Assembly: GCA_964383365.1 (NCBI GenBank)
Contig: CAYLHF010000002.1
Coordinates: 62,001 to 126,000, forward strand
Origin: CAYLHF01 sp964383365
GTDB lineage: Bacteria > Bacteroidota > Rhodothermia > Rhodothermales > UBA10348
Direction of reading: 5' to 3'
Length of the DNA stretch: 64,000 nucleotides
The notes under the pieces are model-generated. The model was given only the letters and a program-made list of their open reading frames with translations, was not told where the DNA came from and did not search any database. This document shows positions 9,153 through 17,318 of this stretch, one piece after another (the stretch's first letter is position 1; each line of letters opens with the position of its first letter). Both the position numbers and the translations under genes were made by a program.

Positions 9153-10325
9153 CTATCGGACCCGGACAGCCATCCCATCCGAGACTACCGGGAGAGGAGT
9201 TGAAACCAGCCTGTCGCTCTCGGTGACGCCGGTCGTTACAAACACCTGATCTTCAACGATCTGAAGCACCTTAACGGGACTGATTCGAATCTTTCCGTCG
9301 CTGACGATCCATACGGTATCGTTGTCTCGAAGGACCTCTCTCGGGAATTCATAATAAGATTCGAGCGATTCTCCGCGGATAGACACGTCCACAAACGTAC
9401 CCACGAAGAGTGCGGGTCTCGAAACGCCGGCGTTATACGGGTTATCTACGCGGACGACTACCCGGTAGGTCCGGGTGGTGGGGTCTACTGCGCCCTCAAT
9501 TCTGCTGAGGTATCCCTCGTAAACGGGCCGTCGGTTTCCAATTTGTCCGGAGACGGTCGCAGGAACCCGATGATCCGTCAGTCCCCCCCCTGTCGCGCCG
9601 AGCAGGGCCATTTTCTCGGTACGAAGTGCGACAACGACCTCGACATGCTCCGTACCATAAAATGACGCAACAACAGACCCCGGGCCTACAAACTGTCCTT
9701 CCTCTGCCATTCTCGCCCGAATATTTCCGTCGAATGGCGCGGTGATGACCGTTCGGCCCAGACGTGCGCGTGCATCACTCAATCGGGCTTCCGCCCCTTC
9801 CAGAACCGCTCTGGCCAGTTTCATCTGGGGTTCTTTCAATACGAGACTGCCAAGTTCTGTCTGCGGGGGGTCGGGTAACTGCCCTTCCCGTGTGCGTAAT
9901 CTCTCCCACTCATCCCTGGCGATAGATGATTCTTCCTCGGCGAGCAGAAGTTCGAGGTGGCGCTGGGTAACCTCGGCCTCTGCGACCGCTACCGCGTTTA
10001 GATAATCGGACGGATCGATCGTCAGCAGCGTGTCCCCCCGATCAAAATGACCGCCGGTGACGAACGATTTATGAACATGTATGATGCGTCCTGCGACTTC
10101 GGCTGCAAGATTGACTTCCCGGGAGGGTGCGACGATACCGGTACCCGACACGTCCAGGCTTCCCGAATGCCCCAGGACCGGAATGGATTCGACAAGGGGT
10201 GCTCGCACAACGGGAGACTCTTTCGGCGGGTCCGGCTTGAGTGCGACCAGTATGATCAGACCGACCACCCCGGTCAGGAGAATTCCAAGTCCGATGAAAA
10301 ATGGTTTATAGGTATGCTGTGTCAT
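9153..10325 (-). CDS. RND efflux membrane-fusion (periplasmic adaptor) protein
   Basis: This 390-residue adaptor links the inner-membrane pump to the outer-membrane channel. One N-terminal membrane anchor (about 10-30) is followed by a barrel-sandwich hybrid half (GTGIVAPSREVNLAAEVAG), a helical hairpin (about 110-165), the second barrel half (GRTVITAPFDG) and a beta-barrel domain with TRTYRVVVRVDNP. This order is typical of AcrA/MexE-type proteins. No lipobox is seen, so it is probably membrane-anchored rather than a lipoprotein. It lies 25 bases after the outer-membrane factor and 38 before the pump gene, in the same operon. Confidence 0.9.
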   Translation of the reverse strand: MTQHTYKPFFIGLGILLTGVVGLIILVALKPDPPKESPVVRAPLVESIPVLGHSGSLDVSGTGIVAPSREVNLAAEVAGRIIHVHKSFVTGGHFDRGDTLLTIDPSDYLNAVAVAEAEVTQRHLELLLAEEESSIARDEWERLRTREGQLPDPPQTELGSLVLKEPQMKLARAVLEGAEARLSDARARLGRTVITAPFDGNIRARMAEEGQFVGPGSVVASFYGTEHVEVVVALRTEKMALLGATGGGLTDHRVPATVSGQIGNRRPVYEGYLSRIEGAVDPTTRTYRVVVRVDNPYNAGVSRPALFVGTFVDVSIRGESLESYYEFPREVLRDNDTVWIVSDGKIRISPVKVLQIVEDQVFVTTGVTESDRLVSTPLPVVSDGMAVRVR

Positions 10326-10350
10326 GTTCTTCTGAAAGACAATTGGTTAC

Positions 10351-11991
10351 TCAGTCGGTGCCTGATCGACCCGGCTCGTGTGAGGACTCCGTCCACCTCC
10401 CACCGATAGCCCGGTGTATTCCCAGTCTGGAAACGGCAGCAGCGTGTTCGGCAGCAGCCAGATTGAGCCGAACGCGAACGGCATTTATCCGTGCATCCAG
10501 CAAGGCCAGGTAGTCGCCGATCCCTCTCCGATATCGAAGAAGTTGGGTCTCCGCACTTGATCCGGCGCTCTCCAGCGAGCGTTGAACGGCGTGAAGTCGC
10601 TGCCATTCGGCATCACTCTCGACCAGGGCGCTGGATACATCCTTGAATGCCAGGAGTACGGTCTTGTCATACAGTGCTTCCGCCTGTCGATAACGGGCCC
10701 AGGACGCTTTGACGTTTGCATTGAGTGCTCCCGCACGAAAGATCGGCGCGACCAGAGATCCGGCAATGCTTCCGAAGCGCTGACCGGTCTCCACCAGCTT
10801 GGACAGGTCACTGCTCTGTGTTCCACCGGCTGCTGTCAGGGACAGAGAAGGGAGACGTTCGGCCCTGGCGACACCAATTCGCTGCCTCGCCGCTTCGAGC
10901 CGTGCGGTCGCGGCCCGGACATCTGGTCTTCTCTCAAGAAGTTCGGACGGAAGGCCTGCCTTGACGGGCTCCATACTGAGCGATGTTGCCTCTGTGCCGG
11001 CCAGTATCAGCCGGATTTCGTCGGGAACGGTGCCCAGGAGTACCGCAAGACGACCGACCGCATCATTTTCCCGGCTGTTGATCAGCGGAGTCGTTGAGCG
11101 GACGTCGTCGAGTGATTGTCTCACCGCATAGAGTTCAAATGAAGAGACCAGCCCCCGGTTGTATCGGGCTTCCGTCAATTCGACCCTCTCGGAGAGTAGC
11201 TCTTCATTGGCGCGAGAGAGGGCGATCTGCTTGCTCAGATCCCGGACTTCGAAATACGTTCCGATGGTCTCGGCAATAATTCCATGCTTCACTGTTTGAT
11301 AATCCGAACTCGTCGCCAAATACTCCATAAACGCTGCCCTGGCCCCGGCCCTGGCTTTTCCCCAGAAATCGAGTTCATACGATAGGCCCAGGGATGCGCT
11401 GTATGTAAGGATGTCGAAGCGGTCCGGAAACAGGGGAATGTTTTCAGAAAATCTTCCCGTCGCCCCCGAATTCGTGGGTGTACTCTGCCTGGTTCCTTCG
11501 CCCGTGAGACCAAGTGACGGGTACTGCCCGGCCCTGGTAATCGCGTGCATTTGTTGGACTTCGAGAACTCGCTGGACCGCCATCTCGAGGTCCAGGTTGC
11601 GGCTCAGCGCAGAGTCCACCACGGTCTCCAGCACCGGATCGCGGTAGCTTCGCCACCAGTACAATGATGCGTTCTCTTCTCTCGGCCCATTCTGTGCGGA
11701 CGGCCTGTTCTTTTCGGACGGCCTGTTCTCTAGGGACGGCTCATCGCCGGGAACCGTCGGCTCCACCTCACTCTCAGCGCCCCCGCGCGACGGATTGGTA
11801 TACACATCGGGAAGCTTCTCCGGCGCGTCCGGCCTGGTCACATGGGGAGCAAGCGTACATCCGGAGAGAGATACCGCAAGCATCCCCACGAACGCGGCAG
11901 AACATATGATCAGGCGGTAGTGGCCATTCCTGGACACCCGTCCTGCCCCGGCTCCGGTGCGTCGAACTGATTTAAGGTTTCGCGAGACCAT
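10351..11991 (-). CDS. TolC/OprM-type outer-membrane efflux lipoprotein
   Basis: Provides the outer-membrane channel of the tripartite pump. The chosen ATG at 11991 gives 546 residues with a lipoprotein signal ending SLSGC (lipidated C45). The frame is open to an ATG at 12051, but that start would add 20 residues and bury more of tetR. An Asn/Pro/Ser/Glu-rich linker follows (NRPSEKNRPSAQNGP), built from about three imperfect 18-bp repeats near 11697-11740. Two outer-membrane efflux (OEP) repeats come next, with YWWRSYRDP, YELDFWGKARA, ERRPDVRAA and APIFRAGALNA, as in NodT-class proteins. The gene overlaps the end of tetR by 20 bases, indicating cotranscription with it. Confidence 0.88.
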   Translation of the reverse strand: MVSRNLKSVRRTGAGAGRVSRNGHYRLIICSAAFVGMLAVSLSGCTLAPHVTRPDAPEKLPDVYTNPSRGGAESEVEPTVPGDEPSLENRPSEKNRPSAQNGPREENASLYWWRSYRDPVLETVVDSALSRNLDLEMAVQRVLEVQQMHAITRAGQYPSLGLTGEGTRQSTPTNSGATGRFSENIPLFPDRFDILTYSASLGLSYELDFWGKARAGARAAFMEYLATSSDYQTVKHGIIAETIGTYFEVRDLSKQIALSRANEELLSERVELTEARYNRGLVSSFELYAVRQSLDDVRSTTPLINSRENDAVGRLAVLLGTVPDEIRLILAGTEATSLSMEPVKAGLPSELLERRPDVRAATARLEAARQRIGVARAERLPSLSLTAAGGTQSSDLSKLVETGQRFGSIAGSLVAPIFRAGALNANVKASWARYRQAEALYDKTVLLAFKDVSSALVESDAEWQRLHAVQRSLESAGSSAETQLLRYRRGIGDYLALLDARINAVRVRLNLAAAEHAAAVSRLGIHRAIGGRWTESSHEPGRSGTD

Positions 11992-12661
11992 GATATAGAA
12001 TGTCGAATACGTGTTTCTTTCGATCTTCGATCGTCGAATCCCGATTTCCAACGAGTTCGGGATTGACTACGGACATCGTCGGATAGGAAAGGAATAGAAA
12101 AATTGAGGCACCCAGGAGCGTCACGAAGGTGTGGAACGGATTCACATCTCGAATTTCACCCGCCTCGACACCGTGGGCGACCCGTGATATAAACTTTCGC
12201 GGTGCGCTGTCTGGATTCTCTTTCAGGAAGCGCTGTAGCACCGGTCCAAGGACCGGCGCACCCGACAGGTTCTCCAGAATCCAGAGTCGGGATATTTCCG
12301 GATGGGCTGCGTGGACGGATATGAACTCATCGATAAACGCCTTGAGCATGTCCGGAAAAGGAAGGTCTGCCTGGAGCGGCGCCCGGAGAGCGGTCATAAA
12401 CTGGCCAAAAACGTGCGAAAAAACGGCCTGATAGAGCCGCTCCTTGCTCCTGAAATAGTAGTGAAGAAGGGCCTTGTTGATTCCGGCTTGCTCAGCGATT
12501 TCCTGCATCCGAGCGCCATCTTTCCCTTTCCGGGAGAATACGACGAGTGCCGCATCGAAGATCTGCTCCTCCGTCGCCGAGTGTTTTTCGACCCGTTCTT
12601 CTGAATCCACAGTCCCGGTAAACAGGACGCGGGAATCCGTATGACGAAACTGATCGGTCAT
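11972..12661 (-). CDS. TetR-family repressor of the RND efflux operon
   Basis: The 229-residue protein has a TetR N-terminal DNA-binding domain (about 30-80), with the helix-turn-helix around RMQEIAEQAGINKALLHYYF. A helical C-terminal ligand domain follows and is not recognisable beyond TetR type. It is the first gene of tetR-omf-mfp-rnd-trmB and overlaps the second. A near-perfect 20-bp palindrome about 75 bases upstream is the likely operator, giving autoregulation plus operon control. About 25 residues precede the DNA-binding domain, somewhat long for the family; no better start codon is evident. The inducer is unknown. Confidence 0.9.
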   Translation of the reverse strand: MTDQFRHTDSRVLFTGTVDSEERVEKHSATEEQIFDAALVVFSRKGKDGARMQEIAEQAGINKALLHYYFRSKERLYQAVFSHVFGQFMTALRAPLQADLPFPDMLKAFIDEFISVHAAHPEISRLWILENLSGAPVLGPVLQRFLKENPDSAPRKFISRVAHGVEAGEIRDVNPFHTFVTLLGASIFLFLSYPTMSVVNPELVGNRDSTIEDRKKHVFDILYHGLAKP

Positions 12662-12735
12662 TTTGATCCAGGTCTATAGCCGCTACTGACAGCTGTCGGG
12701 TAGTTTTGAACCGCGTACGCCAATGTAACTATACA

Positions 12736-12755
12736 GTTCAACCATATGGTTAAAC
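12736..12755 (-). promoter_or_regulatory. 20-bp palindrome, candidate TetR operator of the efflux operon
   Basis: GTTCAACCATATGGTTAAAC is symmetric except for one base pair (positions 4 and 17). It lies 75-94 bases upstream of the tetR start in an AT-rich stretch that is the only obvious promoter region for the operon. Size and symmetry are typical of TetR-family operators. On the minus strand the sequence just after it (TATAGTTACATTG) resembles a weak Bacteroidota -7 element. Function is inferred from symmetry and context. Confidence 0.65.
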
Positions 12756-12862
12756 TTTTTGTAAAGATTTGCCCAACCCGATCCATGCGGAGATGAAAAA
12801 CGGAGATTTATCGATTGGACTCCGGGGGGAGGGGAGTGACCCCTGACTAAAGTCCTTCCGGG

Positions 12863-13372
12863 TCAGGCGGTCTCTTCGGGAGCGATCCGCTGCCCCAATT
12901 CCCGGTCGATCAAAAACAGTCCCTGACCTGAATCACCGGCCATAAGAAGGCTCTGGATAATGTCCTCGGCCGCTTCCTCCTCTTCGACCTGCTCGTCAAT
13001 AAACCAGTGAAGAAGCGTCTGAAGGGGATAATCCCGCTCCTTCACCGCCAGGTCATAGAGTTCGTTTATCAGCGACGTAACGTGTTTTTCGTGTGCCAGC
13101 ACAAGCCGAAACGCCTCAAGAGGTGTCTCAAACGCAATTTCCGGCTTGTCCATAGTAGATAGTCTCGGCCGACCGCCACGCCGGACGAGAAAATCAAAAA
13201 ACTTCATTGCGTGGATCGTTTCCTCTTCCCACTGTGTCCGCATCCATCGAGCCGCACCCTTGAAATTAAGCTCTTCCAGGCGTGATGACATCTCCAGATA
13301 GTCCCACGCAGACTGAAATTCAGCCTGAATCTGAGCGTTGATAGCGTCTTCGATTCTATTATTCATGAGCAA
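12863..13372 (-). CDS. ftnA: Ferritin (bacterial non-haem type)
   Basis: Stores iron as a 24-subunit shell with ferroxidase activity. The 169 residues match the FtnA fold and length. Predicted ferroxidase ligands by comparison with E. coli FtnA are E18, Y25, E51, H54, E95, Q128 and E131. No methionine typical of bacterioferritin haem binding is at the expected site. The C-terminus reads DSGQGLFLIDREL, close to the FtnA ending. The gene is monocistronic in appearance, with its start facing porX across a 212-bp divergent region. Its transcripts run toward the efflux operon promoter; a weak GC hairpin at 12830-12844 without a U-run lies after the stop. Confidence 0.92.
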   Translation of the reverse strand: MLMNNRIEDAINAQIQAEFQSAWDYLEMSSRLEELNFKGAARWMRTQWEEETIHAMKFFDFLVRRGGRPRLSTMDKPEIAFETPLEAFRLVLAHEKHVTSLINELYDLAVKERDYPLQTLLHWFIDEQVEEEEAAEDIIQSLLMAGDSGQGLFLIDRELGQRIAPEETA

Positions 13373-13584
13373 TCGCTGTTCTTCCGTTGATGTGACTCGA
13401 TCGTGCTGGAGCGGTAGAACGCCGGCACCGGGTTGGATGTTTTCGACCGTCGATACATTGAATCAATCTGTTATACTGCGGGTTTGACTGCCTGACTTCT
13501 CACTATCATCTCCTATTCAATCCATCCCGCCCCCGAGATACCGCTACTGTCCATTCACTGATAAGCGAAAAACGGGACTCTTCC

Positions 13585-15168
13585 ATGGCGAACCCTTCCA
13601 GAATTCTTTGGGCAGACGACGAGATCGACTTCCTCCGTCCACACATCATCTTTCTCGAGACGAAAGGGTACGAGGTCGTGAGTGTTTCGAACGGAGCCGA
13701 CGCGGTCGAACAGGTCAAAGCGTCCGCTTTCGACCTTATTCTTCTCGATGAACAGATGCCTGGAATGGGTGGACTGGAAGCGCTGGGGGAAATCAAGGAC
13801 GCTGCCCCGAATGTACCCGTCGTGATGGTTACCAAGAGTGAGGAAGAGCGTCTGATGGAGGAGGCTCTCGGCGGTCAGATCTCAGACTATCTCACCAAGC
13901 CCGTAAATCCCAGCCAGGTGCTGATGACGTGCAAACGATTGCTGGATCGTGCGCGTATCAGAACAGAACGGGTATCCCAGGACTATCTTCAGTCCTTTTC
14001 TGACATAACCCGGCGTCTATCGGAACCCCTGTCCCACTCGGAGTGGGTGGATCTGTATCAGCAACTGGTCGGGGTAGATACTGAACTTGGGCCTGAAGAT
14101 GGCATCAGACAGGTCCTCGAGGACCAGTTTCAGGAAGCGAACCGGATTTTTTCCAAATTTGTCGCTGACGAATACGTACGCTGGATAGGAGCGATTACCA
14201 CGTCCCCGAACGACGAGCGGCCGGTCCTTTCCCATGAGGTCGTACGTGAATTTGTGTTTCCGGAACTGACGGGTAAAAAGCCGGTCGTCTTTTTTGTGAT
14301 CGATTGTATGAGATACGATCAGTGGCTTGAATTCGAGCGCTTTCTGGCGCCGCTTTTCTCCACCGAAAAACAGTTCCATTATTCCATTCTTCCGACAGCG
14401 ACCCCATACTCGCGCAATGCAATTTTCAGTGGCCTCCTTCCCCGCGATCTTGCCCGGGACTATCCGTCGATCTGGTCGCAGGGAGAAGACGATGAATCCA
14501 GCCGTAATCGAAATGAAGAACAGTTCCTCTCAGATCAATTAACGCGTGGTCACTTCGATGTCCGTCTCCGGTACGACAAACTGGTATCGGGTAAAGATGG
14601 AAGGGATTTCGCACAGAAAACCGGAGAACTACTGCAACAGGATCTCTCTGCCGTCGTGGTCAACTTCGTCGACATCCTGGCGCACAGCAGGTCGGATTCT
14701 GCCGTATTGAAAGAATTGGCTCCTGATGAACGAGCCTATCGTGCGCTGACCGGCACCTGGTTCGAGCACTCGTGGCTCCTCCAGGTCTTTCAACAATTGG
14801 CTGAAGAGAACTGTACAATTATTGTCACGACGGATCACGGGGCGATTCGGAGTCTGCATTCGACGAAGGTAATCGGAGACCGGGAGACATCGACTGCCCT
14901 CCGATATAAATATGGTAGAAACCTGAAGTGTGATGATCGACACGCCCTGTACATTTCGGACCCACCGAGATATGGTCTTCCGGGGGGACACCGAAACTCA
15001 AATTATATCATTGCGAAGGAAGATTATTATTTCGTTTATCCAACGAACTTCCACAAGTATCAGAATAAATACAGGGATACCATGCAGCATGGAGGAATCT
15101 CTCTCGAAGAGATGCTGTTGCCTGTCGTCACCATGCATCCCAGAAAATTTGATCGTGGTGCCCTTTGA
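13585..15168 (+). CDS. porX: PorX-type response regulator with PglZ domain (T9SS regulator)
   Basis: A receiver domain (about 5-120) contains acidic residues D11-D12, phosphoacceptor D55 (LILLDEQMPG), T83 and K105. A helical linker and a PglZ domain of the alkaline-phosphatase superfamily (about 200-527) follow, with FFVIDCMRYDQW and TTDHGAI metal-site motifs. This order is characteristic of PorX, which with the kinase PorY controls the type IX secretion system in Bacteroidota. Two predicted T9SS cargo proteins occur in this window. No PorY-like kinase is adjacent. The gene's stop overlaps the start of tsaE by one base (TGATG). Confidence 0.93.
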   Translation: MANPSRILWADDEIDFLRPHIIFLETKGYEVVSVSNGADAVEQVKASAFDLILLDEQMPGMGGLEALGEIKDAAPNVPVVMVTKSEEERLMEEALGGQISDYLTKPVNPSQVLMTCKRLLDRARIRTERVSQDYLQSFSDITRRLSEPLSHSEWVDLYQQLVGVDTELGPEDGIRQVLEDQFQEANRIFSKFVADEYVRWIGAITTSPNDERPVLSHEVVREFVFPELTGKKPVVFFVIDCMRYDQWLEFERFLAPLFSTEKQFHYSILPTATPYSRNAIFSGLLPRDLARDYPSIWSQGEDDESSRNRNEEQFLSDQLTRGHFDVRLRYDKLVSGKDGRDFAQKTGELLQQDLSAVVVNFVDILAHSRSDSAVLKELAPDERAYRALTGTWFEHSWLLQVFQQLAEENCTIIVTTDHGAIRSLHSTKVIGDRETSTALRYKYGRNLKCDDRHALYISDPPRYGLPGGHRNSNYIIAKEDYYFVYPTNFHKYQNKYRDTMQHGGISLEEMLLPVVTMHPRKFDRGAL

Positions 15169-15611
15169 TGATCGCGGAATCAGAGATTCACCTCCTTTTC
15201 CCTGTAGATAGTGGATCGGTCGAAGAGACCGTTGAGACGGGTCGGCGTCTGGGGCAAAAACTTTCGGCTGGCGCAGTAGTGGCACTCTACGGAGATCTCG
15301 GGGCTGGCAAGACGCAGTTCGTCCGAGGCATCTGCGCGGGTAGAGGAGCCGATCCATCGGTCGTGACCAGCCCGACGTTCACACTCATCAACGAATACGA
15401 ATCCAGCATTGCCGTCTACCATCTGGACCTGTACCGTATTTCCGGGCCGGAGGAAGCCAGGCGTCTCGGATTGGACGAGTACCTGTTCGGACAGGGCATC
15501 ACCGTCATCGAGTGGCCGGAAATAATCGAAGACGACCTTCCGTTATCCACGATCCGAATACATATCACGCACCGTTCCAAAGAATCGAGACGGATAAGCC
15601 TCCGGCCTTGA
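15168..15611 (+). CDS. tsaE: tRNA threonylcarbamoyladenosine biosynthesis ATPase TsaE
   Basis: Partner of TsaB/TsaD in making t6A37 of ANN-decoding tRNAs. The protein has about 147 residues, as usual for the family. The P-loop is GDLGAGKTQFVRG. The conserved SPTFTLINEY and YHLDLYRI blocks follow, then the IEWPE motif. ATG at 15168 is used; a TTG one codon earlier is less likely. It overlaps the porX stop by one base, so it probably depends on porX transcription. tsaB and tsaD are not in the window. Confidence 0.93.
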   Translation: MIAESEIHLLFPVDSGSVEETVETGRRLGQKLSAGAVVALYGDLGAGKTQFVRGICAGRGADPSVVTSPTFTLINEYESSIAVYHLDLYRISGPEEARRLGLDEYLFGQGITVIEWPEIIEDDLPLSTIRIHITHRSKESRRISLRP

Positions 15612-15693
15612 GTCGGTCGCTACGATCTGGAAATGAACCTATGACATCGATGGCGAAACGAGATCGTTCTGACGCCGACATCCCGGCAGTCAC

Positions 15694-17016
15694 GTGACAT
15701 ACCTCGAAGCGACGTCACTTCTCCTCGAACTCCCGCGGTTTTCGACGGCCGGAGCGACCGCTCTGAATTCGGGGCTCGACCGAATGACCGATCTCCTCCG
15801 AAAGATGGGCTCACCTCATCGCTCGTATCCTACCATTCACGTCGCGGGTACCAACGGCAAGGGATCGACCGCGTCGATGGTAGCCGCCATGTGTACGTCG
15901 GCAGGAATAAAAACGGGTCTTCATACGTCTCCTCACCTCCTGTATATAGGTGAGCGTATGAGGATCGACGGAACTCCGTCGACGAGAGAGTGGCTATCCG
16001 ATGCCGTCGGAAGGTACAAGAACGCTTTCCGGAATGGCGGGGTCAGCTTTTTCGAGGCGACGGCAGCTCTCAGCCTGTTGTATTTCAAGGAATATCTGGT
16101 CGACATAGCCATCATCGAGACGGGCCTGGGCGGGAGGCTGGATGCAACGAATGTGATCCTCCCAACGGTCTCTGTCATCACGGGAATCGCACGCGATCAC
16201 GAAGATATTCTAGGTGGATCCCTGAGAGAAATCGCCGCCGAGAAAGCGGGAATTATCAAGCCCGGGGTTCCGGTAGTCGTGGGTCCGGTAGAGACGGCTG
16301 CAGCATCGATAATATCAGAGATCGCAGATCAGGTCGGTGCTCCTCTTACGGTAGTCGATAAAACAGAATATGTTGACAGATCAGGGATCATTCGTTCCGT
16401 GGACGGTCCGCAACTGGACCTCGATCTTCCGGGCGAACACCAGGTGACCAATGCCGTCGTGGCAACACGGGCCTTCGAATGTGCATTCGCAGATCGTATT
16501 GGCGACATGCGCGCCAATGTCTCGGATGGTCTCACACGCGTTCGGTCATACTCCGGACTGAGGGCGAGACTCGAAGTGCTGTGCGAGCACCCCAACATTG
16601 TGATTGACGTCTCGCACAATGCAGACGCGATACAGCGCTCGATCCGATCCGTGGCCACCCGGTATGACACCTCAATCGTACTGCTACTGGCCCTTTTTCG
16701 GGATAAGAACGTTTCCGATCTCGCCGGTGTATTGGCCTTTTTACGGGAAACGGGCGCTCTGCAAGCGACGGTCCTGACTTTTTCGGTGACCTCACCCAGA
16801 GCATACTCGGCAAGAGATCTGGCCCTGGATCTGGAGCGCCACGGCGTTTCGGCCAGACCGTCACAGCTGCGACTGGCGGAACACCTGGACGATGCGGTTC
16901 GAGACTTCGATGAAGACCAGACGATTCTTGTAACGGGATCCCACCTCCTCGCATCCGAAGCACTGACGTGGAAGCTGGATCACGACAATCAGTCCAATAT
17001 TCATACCCGGGAGTGA
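15694..17016 (+). CDS. folC: Folylpolyglutamate synthase / dihydrofolate synthase
   Basis: Adds glutamate to folates (and possibly to dihydropteroate). The 440 residues form a Mur-ligase-type ATP enzyme with P-loop HVAGTNGKGSTAS (about 49-61). Other motifs are LHTSPHL, ETGLGGRLDATN and the Mg-site HEDILGGS, with a C-terminal domain containing DVSHNADA. The start is a GTG, because an in-frame stop at 15670 excludes anything earlier and no ATG follows for about 30 codons. A possible 18-codon ORF (start near 15643) ends across this GTG, which could couple translation. It follows tsaE by 82 bases. Confidence 0.92.
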   Translation: MTYLEATSLLLELPRFSTAGATALNSGLDRMTDLLRKMGSPHRSYPTIHVAGTNGKGSTASMVAAMCTSAGIKTGLHTSPHLLYIGERMRIDGTPSTREWLSDAVGRYKNAFRNGGVSFFEATAALSLLYFKEYLVDIAIIETGLGGRLDATNVILPTVSVITGIARDHEDILGGSLREIAAEKAGIIKPGVPVVVGPVETAAASIISEIADQVGAPLTVVDKTEYVDRSGIIRSVDGPQLDLDLPGEHQVTNAVVATRAFECAFADRIGDMRANVSDGLTRVRSYSGLRARLEVLCEHPNIVIDVSHNADAIQRSIRSVATRYDTSIVLLLALFRDKNVSDLAGVLAFLRETGALQATVLTFSVTSPRAYSARDLALDLERHGVSARPSQLRLAEHLDDAVRDFDEDQTILVTGSHLLASEALTWKLDHDNQSNIHTRE

Positions 17017-17318
17017 TAAAGTCTGGAATTCTGGAGCGTGTGTGGTATATTTCGGTCAGACGACGCATACGACCGTGTGCAATCGTTACTGCGGTTCCGC
17101 ATTCCTCTCCTGGACAGACGCAGTTAAACCAGTAGTTTTATCTGACTGGTCTCAATAAACACTTTTTGACCTCCCTCCTGTTCAGGTCGGGCAGCGTTAA
17201 CCGAGTTATGAACCGGAGCGCGCTTGAATCCGCAGACGCCAACGAGGCGATCTCCATAGCCCACGAAGGCACCCCCCACACAAACACCTCTATACATCCG
17301 AACTTTTATCATCTGTAA
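17017..17318. other. 302-bp non-coding leader/promoter region upstream of rho
   Basis: No convincing gene. The only ORF (about 62 codons, minus strand) lacks protein-like features. It must contain the rho promoter and 5' leader. ACCAGT at 17128-17133 is repeated inverted as ACTGGT at 17145-17150, a modest stem that could matter for rho autoregulation. No U-rich intrinsic terminator for folC was seen. Confidence 0.5.

Noticed and set aside
12830..12844. GC-rich hairpin after the ferritin stop as a possible terminator
   Set aside because: Stem is only 5 bp and no U-run follows in the direction of ferritin transcription.
17124..17312. Minus-strand ORF of about 62 codons upstream of rho
   Set aside because: Poor amino-acid composition and no start context or similarity; it overlaps the rho leader.
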